Positions 19,789 through 29,441 of a stretch of 64,000 bases of DNA are shown in pieces. Position numbers and translations under genes: made by a program. The notes under the pieces are model-generated. The model was not told the DNA's origin, did not search any database, and was given only the letters and a program-made list of their open reading frames with translations. Position 1 is the stretch's first letter. Each line of letters begins with the position of its first letter. The DNA is from Bowmanella denitrificans (GTDB taxonomy: Bacteria; Pseudomonadota; Gammaproteobacteria; Enterobacterales; Alteromonadaceae). The DNA lies in contig NZ_PEBU01000002.1 in NCBI RefSeq assembly GCF_002887595.1, forward strand, positions 663,765 to 727,764, read 5' to 3'.

Positions 19789-20403
19789 ATGCAGCAAATG
19801 AAAAACGTACATGAACTAGTCGAAAAAAATACCGGCTTAATGGCGATCCTGATTCTGGTGGTTATCAGCTTCGGGGCCCTGGTGGAAATCAGTCCATTGA
19901 TGTTCCAACGTCAGACCACTGAGCCGGTTGAAGGTTTGAAACCTTATACTGCCCTGCAATTGGAAGGCCGTGATATTTATATCCGTGAAGGTTGCGTGGG
20001 CTGCCACAGTCAGATGATTCGTCCGTTTCGCTCCGAGACTGAGCGCTATGGTCACTACTCTGTGGCAGGCGAGACAGTGTGGGAACACCCATTCCTGTGG
20101 GGATCGAAACGTACAGGCCCGGATTTGGCCCGTGTTGGTGGTCGCTACAGTGATGAATGGCACCGTGTCCACCTGACCGATCCCCGTGCAGTGGTACCAG
20201 AGTCGAACATGCCCGCATTCCCGTGGCTGGCAGAAAACACCCTGGATGGCAAACTGACCGCCAAGAAGATGGAAGTCTTCCGCGATTTCGGTGTGCCCTA
20301 TACGGATGAAGATATCGCTGGCGCTCAGGCTGCCGTGAAAGGTAAAACCGAAATGGAAGCCTTGATCGCGTATCTGCAGTCCCTGGGTACGGCACTGAAA
20401 TAA
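19789..20403 (+). CDS. ccoO: cbb3 oxidase subunit II CcoO
   Basis: CcoO is the membrane-anchored mono-heme cytochrome c of the cbb3 oxidase. The 204 residues include one N-terminal span (about 17-35) and the c-type heme site GCVGCHSQ (C69, C72, H73); a methionine ligand is probable in [12 protein letters not shown] 19789 directly abuts AAGGG; ATG 19798 has better spacing and may be the true start. Confidence 0.97.
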   Translation: MQQMKNVHELVEKNTGLMAILILVVISFGALVEISPLMFQRQTTEPVEGLKPYTALQLEGRDIYIREGCVGCHSQMIRPFRSETERYGHYSVAGETVWEHPFLWGSKRTGPDLARVGGRYSDEWHRVHLTDPRAVVPESNMPAFPWLAENTLDGKLTAKKMEVFRDFGVPYTDEDIAGAQAAVKGKTEMEALIAYLQSLGTALK

Positions 20404-20404
20404 C

Positions 20405-20590
20405 ATGGACCATGTAACAGTTAATATCATCTGGACGTTGGCCATATTAGTCATATTTATTGCCATCGTGCTGTGGGCTTACAGTAAGCGCAGCCAAAAA
20501 GGCTTTGAAGAAGCGGCAAACCTGGTGTTTGACGACGAAAAGCCAAAAGCCGAGGCAAACAAAAAGCGGGAGTCATCTAACAATGAGTAG
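20405..20590 (+). CDS. ccoQ: cbb3 oxidase small subunit CcoQ
   Basis: The 61-residue protein has one membrane span (about 7-27) and a charged tail with FEEAANLVFDDE, typical of CcoQ, which stabilises the oxidase complex. It starts one base after the ccoO stop and overlaps the ccoP start by 8 bases. Confidence 0.92.
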   Translation: MDHVTVNIIWTLAILVIFIAIVLWAYSKRSQKGFEEAANLVFDDEKPKAEANKKRESSNNE

Positions 20591-21536
20591 CTTTTGGAGT
20601 ATCTGGGTCTCCGTTATTACCCTGGGGACCATTCTGGGCTGTTTCCTTCTGTTACGCTGGTGCTTGAAAAACAAGACCGGCGTGGAAGAAGGCGACGATA
20701 TGCATCACGAGTTCGACGGTATTGTTGAGATCAACAATCCATTGCCTCGCTGGTGGACCATTATGTTTTACGCCACTATTGTTTGGGGCGTGATTTACCT
20801 GGCTCTGTATCCTGGTCTGGGTAATTTCGCCGGCCTGCTTGGCTGGGAAAGTTCCAACCAGAATATTCGCAGCCTGGCAGAATCCAAGCAGGCACATGCC
20901 GAAGATCTGGCCAATGGCAACCTGAATGAATACAGTCGTTCCATTGCCGCAGCCGAAGAGCGTTTTGGCCCTATCTTTGAAGCCTATGCTAAGCGTAGCG
21001 TTGAAGATCTGGCCACCGACCCTGAAGCGCTTAAAGTTGGTCAGCGCCTGTTTCTGCAGAACTGTTCGCAGTGCCATGGCTCGGATGCTCGTGGTCAGCG
21101 TGGATTCCCTAACCTGACGGATAATGACTGGTTGTACGGTGGTAGCCCGGCGCAAATCAAAGAAACGCTGAGAAACGGTCGCATTGCCGCCATGCCTGCC
21201 TGGATTGATTCTTTGGGCGAACAAGGCGTAAAAGAAGTGGTGGCTTATGCACTGTCTTTGAGTGGCCGTAAGGTTGACCCGGTTCTGGCTGAAGCCGGTG
21301 AGAGTCGCTTTGCCATGTGCGCGGCCTGTCATGGTCAGGACGGCAAAGGTAACTATGCCTTTGGTGCGCCGAATCTGACAGACAACATCTGGTTGTACGG
21401 CGGTAGCGAAATGGCCGTAACCGAAACTGTTACCCACGGCAGAAATGGCGTAATGCCAGCCTGGAAGGACATTCTTGGTGAGAACAAGATCCATCTGGTA
21501 ACGGCTTACGTGTATAGCTTGTCGCAAGAACAGTAA
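20583..21536 (+). CDS. ccoP: cbb3 oxidase di-heme subunit III CcoP
   Basis: CcoP is the di-heme cytochrome c that passes electrons into the cbb3 oxidase. From ATG 20583 it is 317 residues, with two N-terminal membrane spans (about 5-27 and 57-76) and two c-type heme motifs, CSQCH (161-165) and CAACH (246-250), each in a cytochrome c domain. An open frame continues upstream to 20460 but lies inside ccoQ and lacks CcoP character. It closes ccoNOQP and is followed by a terminator. Confidence 0.96.
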   Translation: MSSFWSIWVSVITLGTILGCFLLLRWCLKNKTGVEEGDDMHHEFDGIVEINNPLPRWWTIMFYATIVWGVIYLALYPGLGNFAGLLGWESSNQNIRSLAESKQAHAEDLANGNLNEYSRSIAAAEERFGPIFEAYAKRSVEDLATDPEALKVGQRLFLQNCSQCHGSDARGQRGFPNLTDNDWLYGGSPAQIKETLRNGRIAAMPAWIDSLGEQGVKEVVAYALSLSGRKVDPVLAEAGESRFAMCAACHGQDGKGNYAFGAPNLTDNIWLYGGSEMAVTETVTHGRNGVMPAWKDILGENKIHLVTAYVYSLSQEQ

Positions 21537-21555
21537 TTCATCGCAAATTTGTGCC

Positions 21556-21583
21556 AAAGCCCTGCTTATGCGGGGCTTTTTTG
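21556..21583 (+). terminator. Terminator after ccoP
   Basis: Arms AAAGCCC and GGGCTTT with a 10-nt loop, followed by TTTT, 20 bases after the ccoP stop. The downstream fixH-ccoI-ccoS set is thus probably expressed partly by its own promoter or by read-through. Confidence 0.8.
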
Positions 21584-21718
21584 TATGCCAAGGGCAGCAT
21601 TTTTTAGCTGACAAGGGTAAAATGCCACTTTTATTGACCTGGCGCATGATCAACATGGCCACGGACCCTAAACTGGCACCGCGTTTTTGCAGTACAGCCT
21701 GGACTATTTAGAGACGTT

Positions 21719-22207
21719 ATGAGTCAAACACCTCCCCCCTGGTATAAACAATTCTGGCCCTGGTTCCTTATTGCCATTCCCGTTACGTCTATCATACTCA
21801 GCACCAAAATGCTGATGCTGGCTCTGGGCGGCGAGGACAGCATGGTGATTGATGACTACTACAAGGAAGGCAAAGGCATTAATATGAATCTGGAGAAAAT
21901 CCAGCACGCCAGGGATTTGGGTATAGATATACGTCTGCAATTCAGTGATGAAAGCTTGCGTTTGGAATTTGTGCAGGGTGCCCCCAACACCGGTGCGGCT
22001 TTGTCCATGCACTTTCAGCACCCCACCCTGGCAGATAAAGATTTTAATTTGTTGCTCACGCAAAATGCAGACGGGGTATTCAGCGCGCCGCTGGCACATC
22101 CACTGAAAGGTAAATGGAAGTTAACCCTGGAGCCGTTTGACAAGCAATGGCGTATTTTACAGGATGTAGGACTGCCTCAAGCTTCCCCTATTATTTTTCG
22201 CCCCTAA
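21719..22207 (+). CDS. fixH: FixH-family cbb3 oxidase assembly protein
   Basis: The 162-residue protein has one N-terminal span (about 11-33, FWPWFLIAIPVTSIILSTKMLML) and a periplasmic beta-domain, the FixH (CcoH-like) pattern. DYYKEGKGIN after the span is a family hallmark. FixH proteins help assemble cbb3 oxidase, probably with the copper pump CcoI encoded three bases downstream. The exact mechanism is not settled. Confidence 0.9.
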   Translation: MSQTPPPWYKQFWPWFLIAIPVTSIILSTKMLMLALGGEDSMVIDDYYKEGKGINMNLEKIQHARDLGIDIRLQFSDESLRLEFVQGAPNTGAALSMHFQHPTLADKDFNLLLTQNADGVFSAPLAHPLKGKWKLTLEPFDKQWRILQDVGLPQASPIIFRP

Positions 22208-22210
22208 TTA

Positions 22211-24595
22211 ATGCAGGCAATGTCGTTGATCTGTTTTCACTGTCATCAGCAGGTAACGGAAATCGGCCGTTACCAGACCCGTATATTGGACGAGATGCGA
22301 CCTATGTGTTGCCCCGGTTGTCAGGCGGTTGCAGAGGCCATTGTAGCCAACGGCCTGGATGACTATTACCGCTTTCGCACTGAGCCTGCAGAGAAAGCCG
22401 ACAGTATGCCCGATGACTTGTTGGAGAAACTGCGGCTTTTTGACCAGCCAGAATTGCAGGAAGAGTTTGTCATTCATCAGGGCAAAACCAATCAGGTACA
22501 ATTAAGCCTGGATGGTATCAGCTGTGCTGCTTGTGCCTGGCTTATCGAAAAGAAACTGGCCAGGCTGGCCGGTATTAAGCAGATTGCTGTGAATGTCAGT
22601 GCCAGACGAGCCATTGTCAGTTGGTATCCGCAACAAGTGGCGCTGAGCGAGATTATTAATGCCATTGAAAAAATAGGTTACCACGCTCAGCCCTTTCACC
22701 CCCAGCAGCAGGAAGAAAACTTTAAAAACACCGACCGAGCTTATCTGAAACGTATCGGCCTGGCGGGCTTAATGACCATGCAGGTCATGATGATTGCCAT
22801 TGCATTGTATTTCGGTCTATTCGGCAATCTGGATGAGGATATCCGCGAGTTTATGCACTGGGTAAGCCTGGGGCTTTCCATACCCGTCGTGTTTTATTCA
22901 GGGGCGGTCTTCTATCAGGGCGCTTGGCGGGCCCTGCGCAGCGGCGGTGTGAATATGGATGTGCCGGTCAGTATTGCCATTTGGGTGTTGTTTATTGCCA
23001 GTGCCAAGGCCACCGTTCTTGCCCGTGGCGAAGTGTTTTTTGAATCTGTGTGCATGTTTATCTTTCTGCTGCTTATCAGCCGTTTTCTGGAGCACCGGGC
23101 AAGACACAAAGCCGCGCAAATCTCTGCCAATATGAGCAAATATATCCCGGTCACTGCCACCCTGGTAGAACAAGGTAACACCCGGGATATACTGGCCAAA
23201 CTACTTAAAACGGATCAGACCGTGCTGGTTAAGCCAGGTGAAACGATTCCGGTGGATGGCCAGGTGCTGGATGGTCACAGCCATGTTGACGAATCCATGC
23301 TGACCGGTGAGTTTGAGCCGGTGACTAAAACACCAGGGAGCGAAGTGTATGGCGGCGCACTGAATCAGAGCGGCACATTAACCATAAGGGTATTAAGGCC
23401 ACTTAAAGAAGCCATGGTAAACCAGATCCTGCGCTTGCAGGACGAAGCGCTGCTGAATAAGCCAGCTATTGCGCAATTAGCAGACCGAATTTCCAGCTAT
23501 TTTGTACTGGCGGTATTGCTGATCTCTGCCCTCACCTTCTGGTTCTGGCACGCGCAAGGCAATGCCAATGCGTTCTGGATTATGGCATCTGTGCTGGTCG
23601 CCACCTGCCCTTGTGCTCTGGGGCTTGCCACGCCTTCGGCCCTGACCTGCGCCATGGCCAGATTAAATCGCCAGGGGGTTTTATTAAAACGCGCAGATTT
23701 ATTAGAGGCCCTATGTGAAATAGATACCCTGGCTTTTGATAAAACCGGGACCCTCACCGAGGGGAAATTTAGTTTGCAGCAGACCATTAATCTGTCTGCG
23801 CACAGTGACGAAATGTTACTGCGCTTAGCCGCCGCGCTGGAAAGCTATTCTGAGCACCCACTGGCTAAAGCTTTTGCCCCTTACGCCGGAACACTGGCCG
23901 AAAACGTGCAGGTCACGCCTGGCTTTGGCCTGGTCGGCTGGATTGATGGTCAGGAATACCGGATTGGTAGCCAGCACCTTATGTCTCACCCTGTGCCGGA
24001 TAGTCTGAGTGCATGTAATGTGTTGCTGGCCGACCGAAATGGCATTTTGGCGGGCTTTGTCTTGACCGACCAGATTCGCCCCGATGCTGCTGCGATGCTA
24101 AAGCAACTCAACCACTATCAACATTGCATTATCAGTGGTGACAATCAGCAAAATGTTGCCAAAATTGGCCAGGCATTACAGATTGATAAGTTATATAGTC
24201 AGTGCAAACCAGAGCAGAAACTCAAAAAGATGCAGGAATTACAGCACCAAGGACAGCATGTGCTGATGATGGGAGATGGCATTAATGACGCCCCAGTGCT
24301 GGCCGCTGCACAGGTTTCAGTAGCCGTTGGTGGTGCGACCGATTTAGCTAAAAATGCTGCTGATGTTATTTTAATTAAGCCTTCTTTGACCCTGTTACCG
24401 GTGTTATTCAATATGGCTAAACGCAGCAGGACCAAGATAAAGCAGAACATGGCCTGGGCATTGGGTTATAACCTGTTGGTGCTGCCACTGGCCGTTTGCG
24501 GCTATTTAACCCCTTGGTTGGGGGTGGTTGGTATGTCGCTAAGCTCTATTATTGTGGTAGCCAATTCTGTTCGACTACTTAAGGCCGATTCCTAA
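22211..24595 (+). CDS. ccoI: Copper-translocating P-type ATPase CcoI/FixI
   Basis: This inner-membrane P1B-ATPase exports Cu(I) to the periplasm for the CuB site of cbb3 oxidase. The 794 residues show a cysteine-rich N-terminal metal-binding region (CFHC near residue 8; CCPGC near 36), an HMA domain with SCAAC (about 105), eight spans, actuator ESMLTGE, the ion-site CPC motif (CPCALGLATPSAL), phosphorylation motif DKTGTLTEG and hinge GDGINDAP. ATG 22220 is an alternative start. The position between fixH and ccoS separates it from general copper-efflux CopA. Confidence 0.95.
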   Translation: MQAMSLICFHCHQQVTEIGRYQTRILDEMRPMCCPGCQAVAEAIVANGLDDYYRFRTEPAEKADSMPDDLLEKLRLFDQPELQEEFVIHQGKTNQVQLSLDGISCAACAWLIEKKLARLAGIKQIAVNVSARRAIVSWYPQQVALSEIINAIEKIGYHAQPFHPQQQEENFKNTDRAYLKRIGLAGLMTMQVMMIAIALYFGLFGNLDEDIREFMHWVSLGLSIPVVFYSGAVFYQGAWRALRSGGVNMDVPVSIAIWVLFIASAKATVLARGEVFFESVCMFIFLLLISRFLEHRARHKAAQISANMSKYIPVTATLVEQGNTRDILAKLLKTDQTVLVKPGETIPVDGQVLDGHSHVDESMLTGEFEPVTKTPGSEVYGGALNQSGTLTIRVLRPLKEAMVNQILRLQDEALLNKPAIAQLADRISSYFVLAVLLISALTFWFWHAQGNANAFWIMASVLVATCPCALGLATPSALTCAMARLNRQGVLLKRADLLEALCEIDTLAFDKTGTLTEGKFSLQQTINLSAHSDEMLLRLAAALESYSEHPLAKAFAPYAGTLAENVQVTPGFGLVGWIDGQEYRIGSQHLMSHPVPDSLSACNVLLADRNGILAGFVLTDQIRPDAAAMLKQLNHYQHCIISGDNQQNVAKIGQALQIDKLYSQCKPEQKLKKMQELQHQGQHVLMMGDGINDAPVLAAAQVSVAVGGATDLAKNAADVILIKPSLTLLPVLFNMAKRSRTKIKQNMAWALGYNLLVLPLAVCGYLTPWLGVVGMSLSSIIVVANSVRLLKADS

Positions 24596-24768
24596 TGGGC
24601 ATTTTATATATCCTTATTCCCCTTGCGATTGTGATTGTCACTATCGCCATCGTGATTTTTTTCTGGGCAGTAAAGTCCGGACAGTTTGACGACCTGGAAC
24701 GTCAGGGCCACAACATTCTGTTCGATGATGACAAACCCTCGGGCGGGGATAAAAACCAGCGTGACTGA
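24595..24768 (+). CDS. ccoS: cbb3 oxidase maturation protein CcoS
   Basis: This small gene encodes 57 residues: one membrane span (about 3-25) and a short acidic tail with SGQFDDLERQG and ILFDDD, the signature of CcoS. CcoS is needed for cofactor insertion into cbb3 oxidase. Its ATG overlaps the ccoI stop (TAATG), and its TGA overlaps the GTG start of the next gene, so the three are translationally coupled. Confidence 0.93.
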   Translation: MGILYILIPLAIVIVTIAIVIFFWAVKSGQFDDLERQGHNILFDDDKPSGGDKNQRD

Positions 24769-25435
24769 TCTGACGCTGCTTTCTGCACTTCTTATTGGTC
24801 TGGCAGGCAGTGTGCATTGCGTTGCGATGTGTGGTGGCATTGTCGGTGCACTGAGTTTTTCTATTCCCAAAGATCGTTCCCCTTTGCCTTTTGAGCTGGC
24901 CTACCATAGCGGTAGACTTGCCAGTTACAGCCTGGCTGGGGCGATAACCGGCGGACTTGGTCAGCTTTTCAGCCATCAGATTGCGGGCGGCATGGCTATT
25001 TTGAATGTGCTCAGTGGCTTGTTTCTGCTGGCCCTGGCGCTGTATATCGGCAATTGGTGGCGCGGCTTGTCCTGGTTAGAAAAACAGGGAGCTAAGTTGT
25101 GGCGGCCGGTTGCACCGCTGTCTAAACGCTTTATTCCGTTTAAAAGTCCGGCATGGGCGCTGCCTTATGGAATAATCTGGGGGTGGTTGCCCTGTGGTTT
25201 AGTGTATTCCAGTTTAACCTGGAGCCTGGCAGCCGGCAGCGTCCATCAGGGCGCACTGTTGATGCTGATGTTCGGGCTAGGAACTCTGCCAGCCCTGCTG
25301 ACCCTGGGGCGTTTTAGTCAACAATTACGGCCTTTACTGGCACATCCGCGTAGCAAACAGATTATTGCGGTGTTGTTAGCGATCAGTGCCCTGTGGCTGC
25401 TTTTATCGCCCTATGTGATGGCAGTTAAAGCCTGA
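24761..25435 (+). CDS. SafE/DsbD-like membrane protein of the cco cluster
   Basis: A six- to seven-span inner-membrane protein of the sulfite exporter TauE/SafE (DsbD_2-like) group regularly found beside ccoS. From GTG 24761 (overlapping the ccoS stop) it is 225 residues; an upstream in-frame ATG at 24686 lies inside ccoS. The HCVAMCGGIVGAL motif (near residue 21) and WGWLPCGLVY match the conserved cysteine/glycine motifs of these proteins, proposed to act in copper or heme supply for the oxidase. The transported substrate is uncertain. Confidence 0.85.
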   Translation: MTDLTLLSALLIGLAGSVHCVAMCGGIVGALSFSIPKDRSPLPFELAYHSGRLASYSLAGAITGGLGQLFSHQIAGGMAILNVLSGLFLLALALYIGNWWRGLSWLEKQGAKLWRPVAPLSKRFIPFKSPAWALPYGIIWGWLPCGLVYSSLTWSLAAGSVHQGALLMLMFGLGTLPALLTLGRFSQQLRPLLAHPRSKQIIAVLLAISALWLLLSPYVMAVKA

Positions 25436-25518
25436 CCCTGAAGTTAGTTGATTTCGCTTACACCTATGCCAAAAAATGCTAAGCTAGCCATCTGTCTGGC
25501 CATTTATCTATAGCCACA

Positions 25519-26244
25519 ATGAATCAACACCGCGAATGTACCATCAGCTGTCAGAATTGCAGCATCAGTCAGTTGTGTTTACCTTTTACTCTGAATGAGA
25601 AGGAACTGGATAAACTCGACAATATTATTCAGCGTAAGCGGCCATTTCAGAAAAATGAGCGATTGTTCCAGTCCGGGGATAAGTTAAACAGCTTGTTCGC
25701 GGTGCGCTCCGGCTCTTTTAAGAGTTTCGTATTGGCCCCTGACGGAGAAGAGCAAATTACTGCTTTCCATTTACCGGGGGATATCATTGGGTTTGATGCT
25801 ATTCACAACCAACAACATAAAAGCTTCGCGCAGGCGCTGGAAACCTCGATGGTATGTGAAATCCCCTTCCAAACCATGGAAGCCTTGTCTGGCGATTTAC
25901 CGAGGCTGAGACAACAGATAATGCGCTTGATGAGCAATGAAATACTTGCAGATCAAGATATGTTTATGTTGCTTAACAAACGCACCGCTAACCAAAGGCT
26001 GGCGCATTTTTTGGCGCATCTGGGGGATCGTTACCATCAACGCGGCTTTTCCGGCAGCCAGTTCCGTCTCAGTATGACCCGTGCGGAAATTGGAAATTAC
26101 CTGGGTTTAACCGTAGAAACCATCAGCCGCCTGCTAACCAAGTTTCAAAAGCAGGGCCTGATAAAAGTAGATGGCAAATTTATTACCCTGGTACAACCTG
26201 CGCAGCTTAAGGAAGTGCAGGACAGTTCCGCGACGACTAGTTAA
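25519..26244 (+). CDS. fnr: Oxygen-sensing regulator Fnr (EtrA)
   Basis: Fnr is the cytoplasmic 4Fe-4S oxygen sensor of the CRP/FNR family that activates anaerobic and microaerobic genes. The 241 residues carry the ligand cysteines C11, C14, C20 ([10 protein letters not shown]) and C113 (SMVCEIPF), equivalent to E. coli C20, C23, C29 and C122; C7 is additional. The DNA-recognition helix [13 protein letters not shown] is nearly that of E. coli FNR, so TTGATnnnnATCAA targets are expected; three such boxes are found nearby. Gene order fnr-uspE-(DUF4112)-ttcA matches conserved gammaproteobacterial synteny. Confidence 0.96.
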   Translation: MNQHRECTISCQNCSISQLCLPFTLNEKELDKLDNIIQRKRPFQKNERLFQSGDKLNSLFAVRSGSFKSFVLAPDGEEQITAFHLPGDIIGFDAIHNQQHKSFAQALETSMVCEIPFQTMEALSGDLPRLRQQIMRLMSNEILADQDMFMLLNKRTANQRLAHFLAHLGDRYHQRGFSGSQFRLSMTRAEIGNYLGLTVETISRLLTKFQKQGLIKVDGKFITLVQPAQLKEVQDSSATTS

Positions 26245-26262
26245 AAACTTTCCCCTTCGGAC

Positions 26263-26276
26263 TTGATCTAACGCAA
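26263..26276 (+). promoter_or_regulatory. Weaker FNR-type site before uspE
   Basis: TTGATCTAACGCAA matches TTGATnnnnATCAA at 8 of 10 defined positions, 85 bases before the uspE ATG. No strong -10 is seen at the expected distance, so the call is tentative. Confidence 0.45.
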
Positions 26277-26360
26277 TCATACTGATTGGATAGAAATGTA
26301 GTTTGTACATAGACTCAAAAGGTCAACACGCTCTATCATTGGATCTGCCGGAGGAGATGG

Positions 26361-27296
26361 ATGATTAATTATAAAAAATTGCTGGTCGTCATTGACCCTA
26401 CCACTGAACAACAGAAAGCTTTAAAAAGAGCGGTACTGATAGCGGGTAAAACCGGCGCAAGCATTACTGCTTTTCTGTCCATTTATGATTTCTCCTACGA
26501 AATGACCACTATGCTGTCGGTGGACGAACGCGAAACTATGCGTCAGGCCGTGGTGGACGACAGAACGGAATGGTTGACCGAATTGCTGTCGGAGCAGATA
26601 GACGACCCATCATTGGCTGTTGATGCAAAAGTGGTATGGCACAATCGGCCATTTGAAAGCATTATTTATGAGACCATTGAACAGCAGTATGACCTGATCA
26701 TTAAAGGTACTCATCAACACAGCGGGTTAAAGTCAGTGATCTTCACCCCTACCGACTGGCATTTAATGCGTAAAGCCCCCGTTCCTGTATTGCTGGTTAA
26801 GGAACATGACTGGCCTGAACAGGGACAGATACTGGCTGCGGTCAATGTTGGTTCAGTAGACACAGAACATGCTTCTTTGAATCAGAAGGTTACTCACACG
26901 GCGTTAGATTTTGCCCGCACCCTCAACGGTCAGGTTAACCTGGTGAATTCTTATCCAGGCACGCCGGTAAATATTGCCATCGAAATTCCTGAATTTGACC
27001 CTGCCAGTTTTAATCAATCGGTGAAAAACCACCATATCGATGCGATGAAAACCTTTGCCAGTACGCATGGTATTGATATGACCCATTGTTATGTGCGCGA
27101 GGGCTTACCTGAAGATGTGATCCCCACTGTGGCAGAAAAACTGGATGCTGAATTGGTGGTTATTGGTACCGTAGGACGACATGGTATATCTGCAGCATTG
27201 ATTGGCAATACCGCTGAACATGTTATCGATATGCTCGATTGCGATGTTCTGACGGTTAAACCTGACGGCTTTGTCAGCCCATTGCAACAAAAGTAA
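26361..27296 (+). CDS. uspE: Universal stress protein UspE
   Basis: Tandem-Usp-domain cytoplasmic stress protein (311 residues, as in E. coli UspE). Domain 1 covers about 1-150 (YKKLLVVIDPT; IIKGTHQHSGLKS) and domain 2 about 155-305 (ILAAVNVGS; VVIGTVGRHGISAALIGNTAEHVID), the latter with the G-2x-G-9x-G(S/N)-type nucleotide-binding motif. A strong GGAGG ribosome site precedes ATG 26361. It follows fnr, as in enterobacteria and Shewanella. Confidence 0.93.
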   Translation: MINYKKLLVVIDPTTEQQKALKRAVLIAGKTGASITAFLSIYDFSYEMTTMLSVDERETMRQAVVDDRTEWLTELLSEQIDDPSLAVDAKVVWHNRPFESIIYETIEQQYDLIIKGTHQHSGLKSVIFTPTDWHLMRKAPVPVLLVKEHDWPEQGQILAAVNVGSVDTEHASLNQKVTHTALDFARTLNGQVNLVNSYPGTPVNIAIEIPEFDPASFNQSVKNHHIDAMKTFASTHGIDMTHCYVREGLPEDVIPTVAEKLDAELVVIGTVGRHGISAALIGNTAEHVIDMLDCDVLTVKPDGFVSPLQQK

Positions 27297-27313
27297 GTTA
27301 ACCTTCCCGACAG

Positions 27314-27341
27314 CCCCATTGTTGTATGCACAGCAATGGGG
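27314..27341 (+). terminator. Hairpin after uspE
   Basis: Arms CCCCATTG and CAATGGGG with a 12-nt loop, 18 bases after the uspE stop; no T tract follows, so it may be an RNA-stabilising hairpin rather than a terminator. Confidence 0.4.
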
Positions 27342-27407
27342 TATCCGATTCCTGCTGCTTGGCAGCGTCAATTTACAGCCCGCTACTCAAGATAGGTTGA
27401 AATTAGA

Positions 27408-27770
27408 ATGGCGTCGCAAAATCACCAGCGTTTACTTAAAAGTGCCAGATCCTGGGCCAATTGGAGTGACAGTGCATTCAGCTTATTTGGTATCAGATTC
27501 GGCTGGGACTTTATTATAGGACTGATCCCAGGTCTGGGTGACGTTATCAGCGTGCTGATTTCAATGAGACTGTTAATCGTTGCACGCGCACTGGGTGCCC
27601 CGCTGCGTTTGCAGCTGCGCATACTGGTGAACTTATTGTTAGACTTTTTTGTCGGTCTGGTACCTATCATTGGGGACGTGCTGGATGTGTTTTTCCGAGC
27701 CAATCAGATGAATCTGCGGCTACTGGAGAAATGGTATAACACCAACAGGATTGCCCAATCCAAGATGTAA
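27408..27770 (+). CDS. DUF4112 family membrane protein
   Basis: The 120-residue protein shows the repeated DUF4112 motif DFIIGLIPGLGDVISV (about 34-49) and DFFVGLVPIIGDVLDV (about 79-94), two amphipathic or membrane hairpins. Function unknown. It sits between uspE and ttcA on the same strand. Confidence 0.85.
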   Translation: MASQNHQRLLKSARSWANWSDSAFSLFGIRFGWDFIIGLIPGLGDVISVLISMRLLIVARALGAPLRLQLRILVNLLLDFFVGLVPIIGDVLDVFFRANQMNLRLLEKWYNTNRIAQSKM

Positions 27771-27841
27771 GCCAAGCATCAGCAGAGCTGTAACTTGTGC
27801 GTTATGCAGGTATAATCCCGGCCTCATTGCAGAGGTACCCC

Positions 27842-28759
27842 ATGACGCGATTAGAAGATTTAACCGCTAAACAGAAATACGCTTTCAATAAACTCCAGAA
27901 ACGACTGCGCCGCTGCGCGGGGAAAGCCATTGACGATTTCAATATGATTGAGCATGGCGATAAAGTTATGGTGTGTTTGTCTGGCGGCAAAGACAGCTAT
28001 GCTATGCTGGATATTCTGCGTTATCTGCAAAAAGTGGCACCTATTCAGTTCGAACTGGTGGCCGTCAATCTTGATCAGAAGCAGCCTGGATTCCCTGCTC
28101 ATGTATTGCCGGCCTACCTGGACAGCCAGGGCGTTGACTATAAAATCGTCACCGAAGACACCTACAGTATCGTTAAGGAGAAGATCCCCGAGGGCAAAAC
28201 AACCTGTTCGCTATGTTCCAGATTAAGACGTGGCATTCTTTATCGTACCGCCACAGAGTTGGGCGCCACCAAGATTGCCTTAGGACACCACCGTGAAGAC
28301 ATGCTGGAAACACTGTTTCTCAACATGTTTTATGGCGGAAAATTAAAGTCTATGCCACCTAAGCTGGTTAGCGATGATGGTAAGCAAATGGTCATTCGCC
28401 CTCTGGCGTACTGCGCTGAAAAAGACCTGGCGCGATATGCAGAGTTAATGGAATTTCCAATTATTCCCTGTAATCTTTGCGGCTCTCAGGAGAATCTGCA
28501 GCGCAAAGTCATCAAGCAAATGCTGCAGCAGTGGGATAAACAATATCCCGGCAGGATTGAGAATATGGCAAGAGCGTTGCAAAGTGTCACGCCGTCACAC
28601 TTGGCGGATCCTGCGCTGTTTAACTTCGCCGACCTGAAAACTCAGGAACATCCGTTTGAAGATGGCGATATTGGCTTTGATCAGCCAGACATTAGGCCAC
28701 CTCAAAATCCTGTAGACATAGATGAAGAACAAATAGTTCAAATCGTACAGCTAAGCTAA
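27842..28759 (+). CDS. ttcA: tRNA 2-thiocytidine synthetase TtcA
   Basis: TtcA thiolates cytidine 32 of certain tRNAs, using ATP and an iron-sulfur cluster. From ATG 27842 (behind AGAGG) it is 305 residues. The PP-loop SGGKDS is at 47-52, the cluster cysteines are in [12 protein letters not shown], and [13 protein letters not shown] is the C-terminal family motif. Closely similar to E. coli TtcA throughout. An open frame reaches upstream to 27797 but lacks a ribosome site. Confidence 0.97.
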   Translation: MTRLEDLTAKQKYAFNKLQKRLRRCAGKAIDDFNMIEHGDKVMVCLSGGKDSYAMLDILRYLQKVAPIQFELVAVNLDQKQPGFPAHVLPAYLDSQGVDYKIVTEDTYSIVKEKIPEGKTTCSLCSRLRRGILYRTATELGATKIALGHHREDMLETLFLNMFYGGKLKSMPPKLVSDDGKQMVIRPLAYCAEKDLARYAELMEFPIIPCNLCGSQENLQRKVIKQMLQQWDKQYPGRIENMARALQSVTPSHLADPALFNFADLKTQEHPFEDGDIGFDQPDIRPPQNPVDIDEEQIVQIVQLS

Positions 28760-28770
28760 TGTGCTTGTTT

Positions 28771-28795
28771 GGGAAGGGGTGCCCTTCCCTTCTTT
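28771..28795. terminator. Terminator between convergent ttcA and the DUF2987 gene
   Basis: Arms GGGAAGGG and CCCTTCCC with a 3-nt loop, followed by a T-rich stretch, 12 bases after the ttcA stop. It sits in the 34-bp gap between convergent genes. Confidence 0.75.
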
Positions 28796-29441
28796 ACTCG
28801 GTTATCGCCGTAATGCGGTATGGCCTTACAGGTAAACGCAACTGACCTTTGTTTTCCAACCAGTCTTTACTTAGACGTAGCTCGCCTTCGCGTATAGACA
28901 GCTCAGGTTGTAATTTGTCGTTCAGCCAGATAGCGTCAGACGCCATATTTTTATCAAAGTGAAGCACCAATCCCTTTACTGATGGCATCATAAACGCCAG
29001 AAAGCTGCCCATGGAATCAAAAAACTCGGTGTACTGGTCATACAGCAAAACTAGCTCCTGCAGGTCGTATGCTGTTTTCAGGTACTCTGCTTTAGTTTCC
29101 AGTTGCACTGACATGTCACATTGATTTACCGGTTCGGTTAATTCAAATCTTGCAACGGCTTTAGCCAGGCTGAGAGCTTTTTCAGAAGGTACCGTGAATC
29201 TTTGTTCTTGCGTTATCTGCAAAGGAATATCCTGCTTTTGGGTATGCAGATAAGCGGATTCAAGGTGACACATTTGCTTGCTTTGGTGATGCATAAAGCC
29301 AAAGGCAAATTGCAAGGCCGACAGTTCGTCCTTATCCAGCTTGCGTGTATGGCTATACAATGTAGCGTAATCCAGTTCCAGTGACTCAGACGCTAAAGCT
29401 GCACCGGAGAAGGCCATAAGACCAAGAAAAAGCATTCTCAT
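28794..29441 (-). CDS. DUF2987 family exported protein
   Basis: The 215-residue protein has a signal peptide (MRMLFLGLMAFSGAALA) and a periplasmic domain with two cysteines (KQMCHLE, NQCDMS). It resembles DUF2987 proteins of Shewanella/Alteromonas, whose function is unknown. Its ATG overlaps the stop of the Bax-like gene (ATGA), so it is probably co-translated and may assist that hydrolase. Confidence 0.75.
   Translation of the reverse strand: MRMLFLGLMAFSGAALASESLELDYATLYSHTRKLDKDELSALQFAFGFMHHQSKQMCHLESAYLHTQKQDIPLQITQEQRFTVPSEKALSLAKAVARFELTEPVNQCDMSVQLETKAEYLKTAYDLQELVLLYDQYTEFFDSMGSFLAFMMPSVKGLVLHFDKNMASDAIWLNDKLQPELSIREGELRLSKDWLENKGQLRLPVRPYRITAITE

Noticed and set aside
20460..20582. 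Upstream extension of the ccoP frame
   Set aside because: It lies within ccoQ and encodes non-CcoP sequence; the ATG at 20583 gives the normal CcoP N-terminus.
20652..21662. 336-codon minus-strand open frame opposite ccoP
   Set aside because: Antisense to ccoP with its two heme motifs; the composition reflects the opposite strand.
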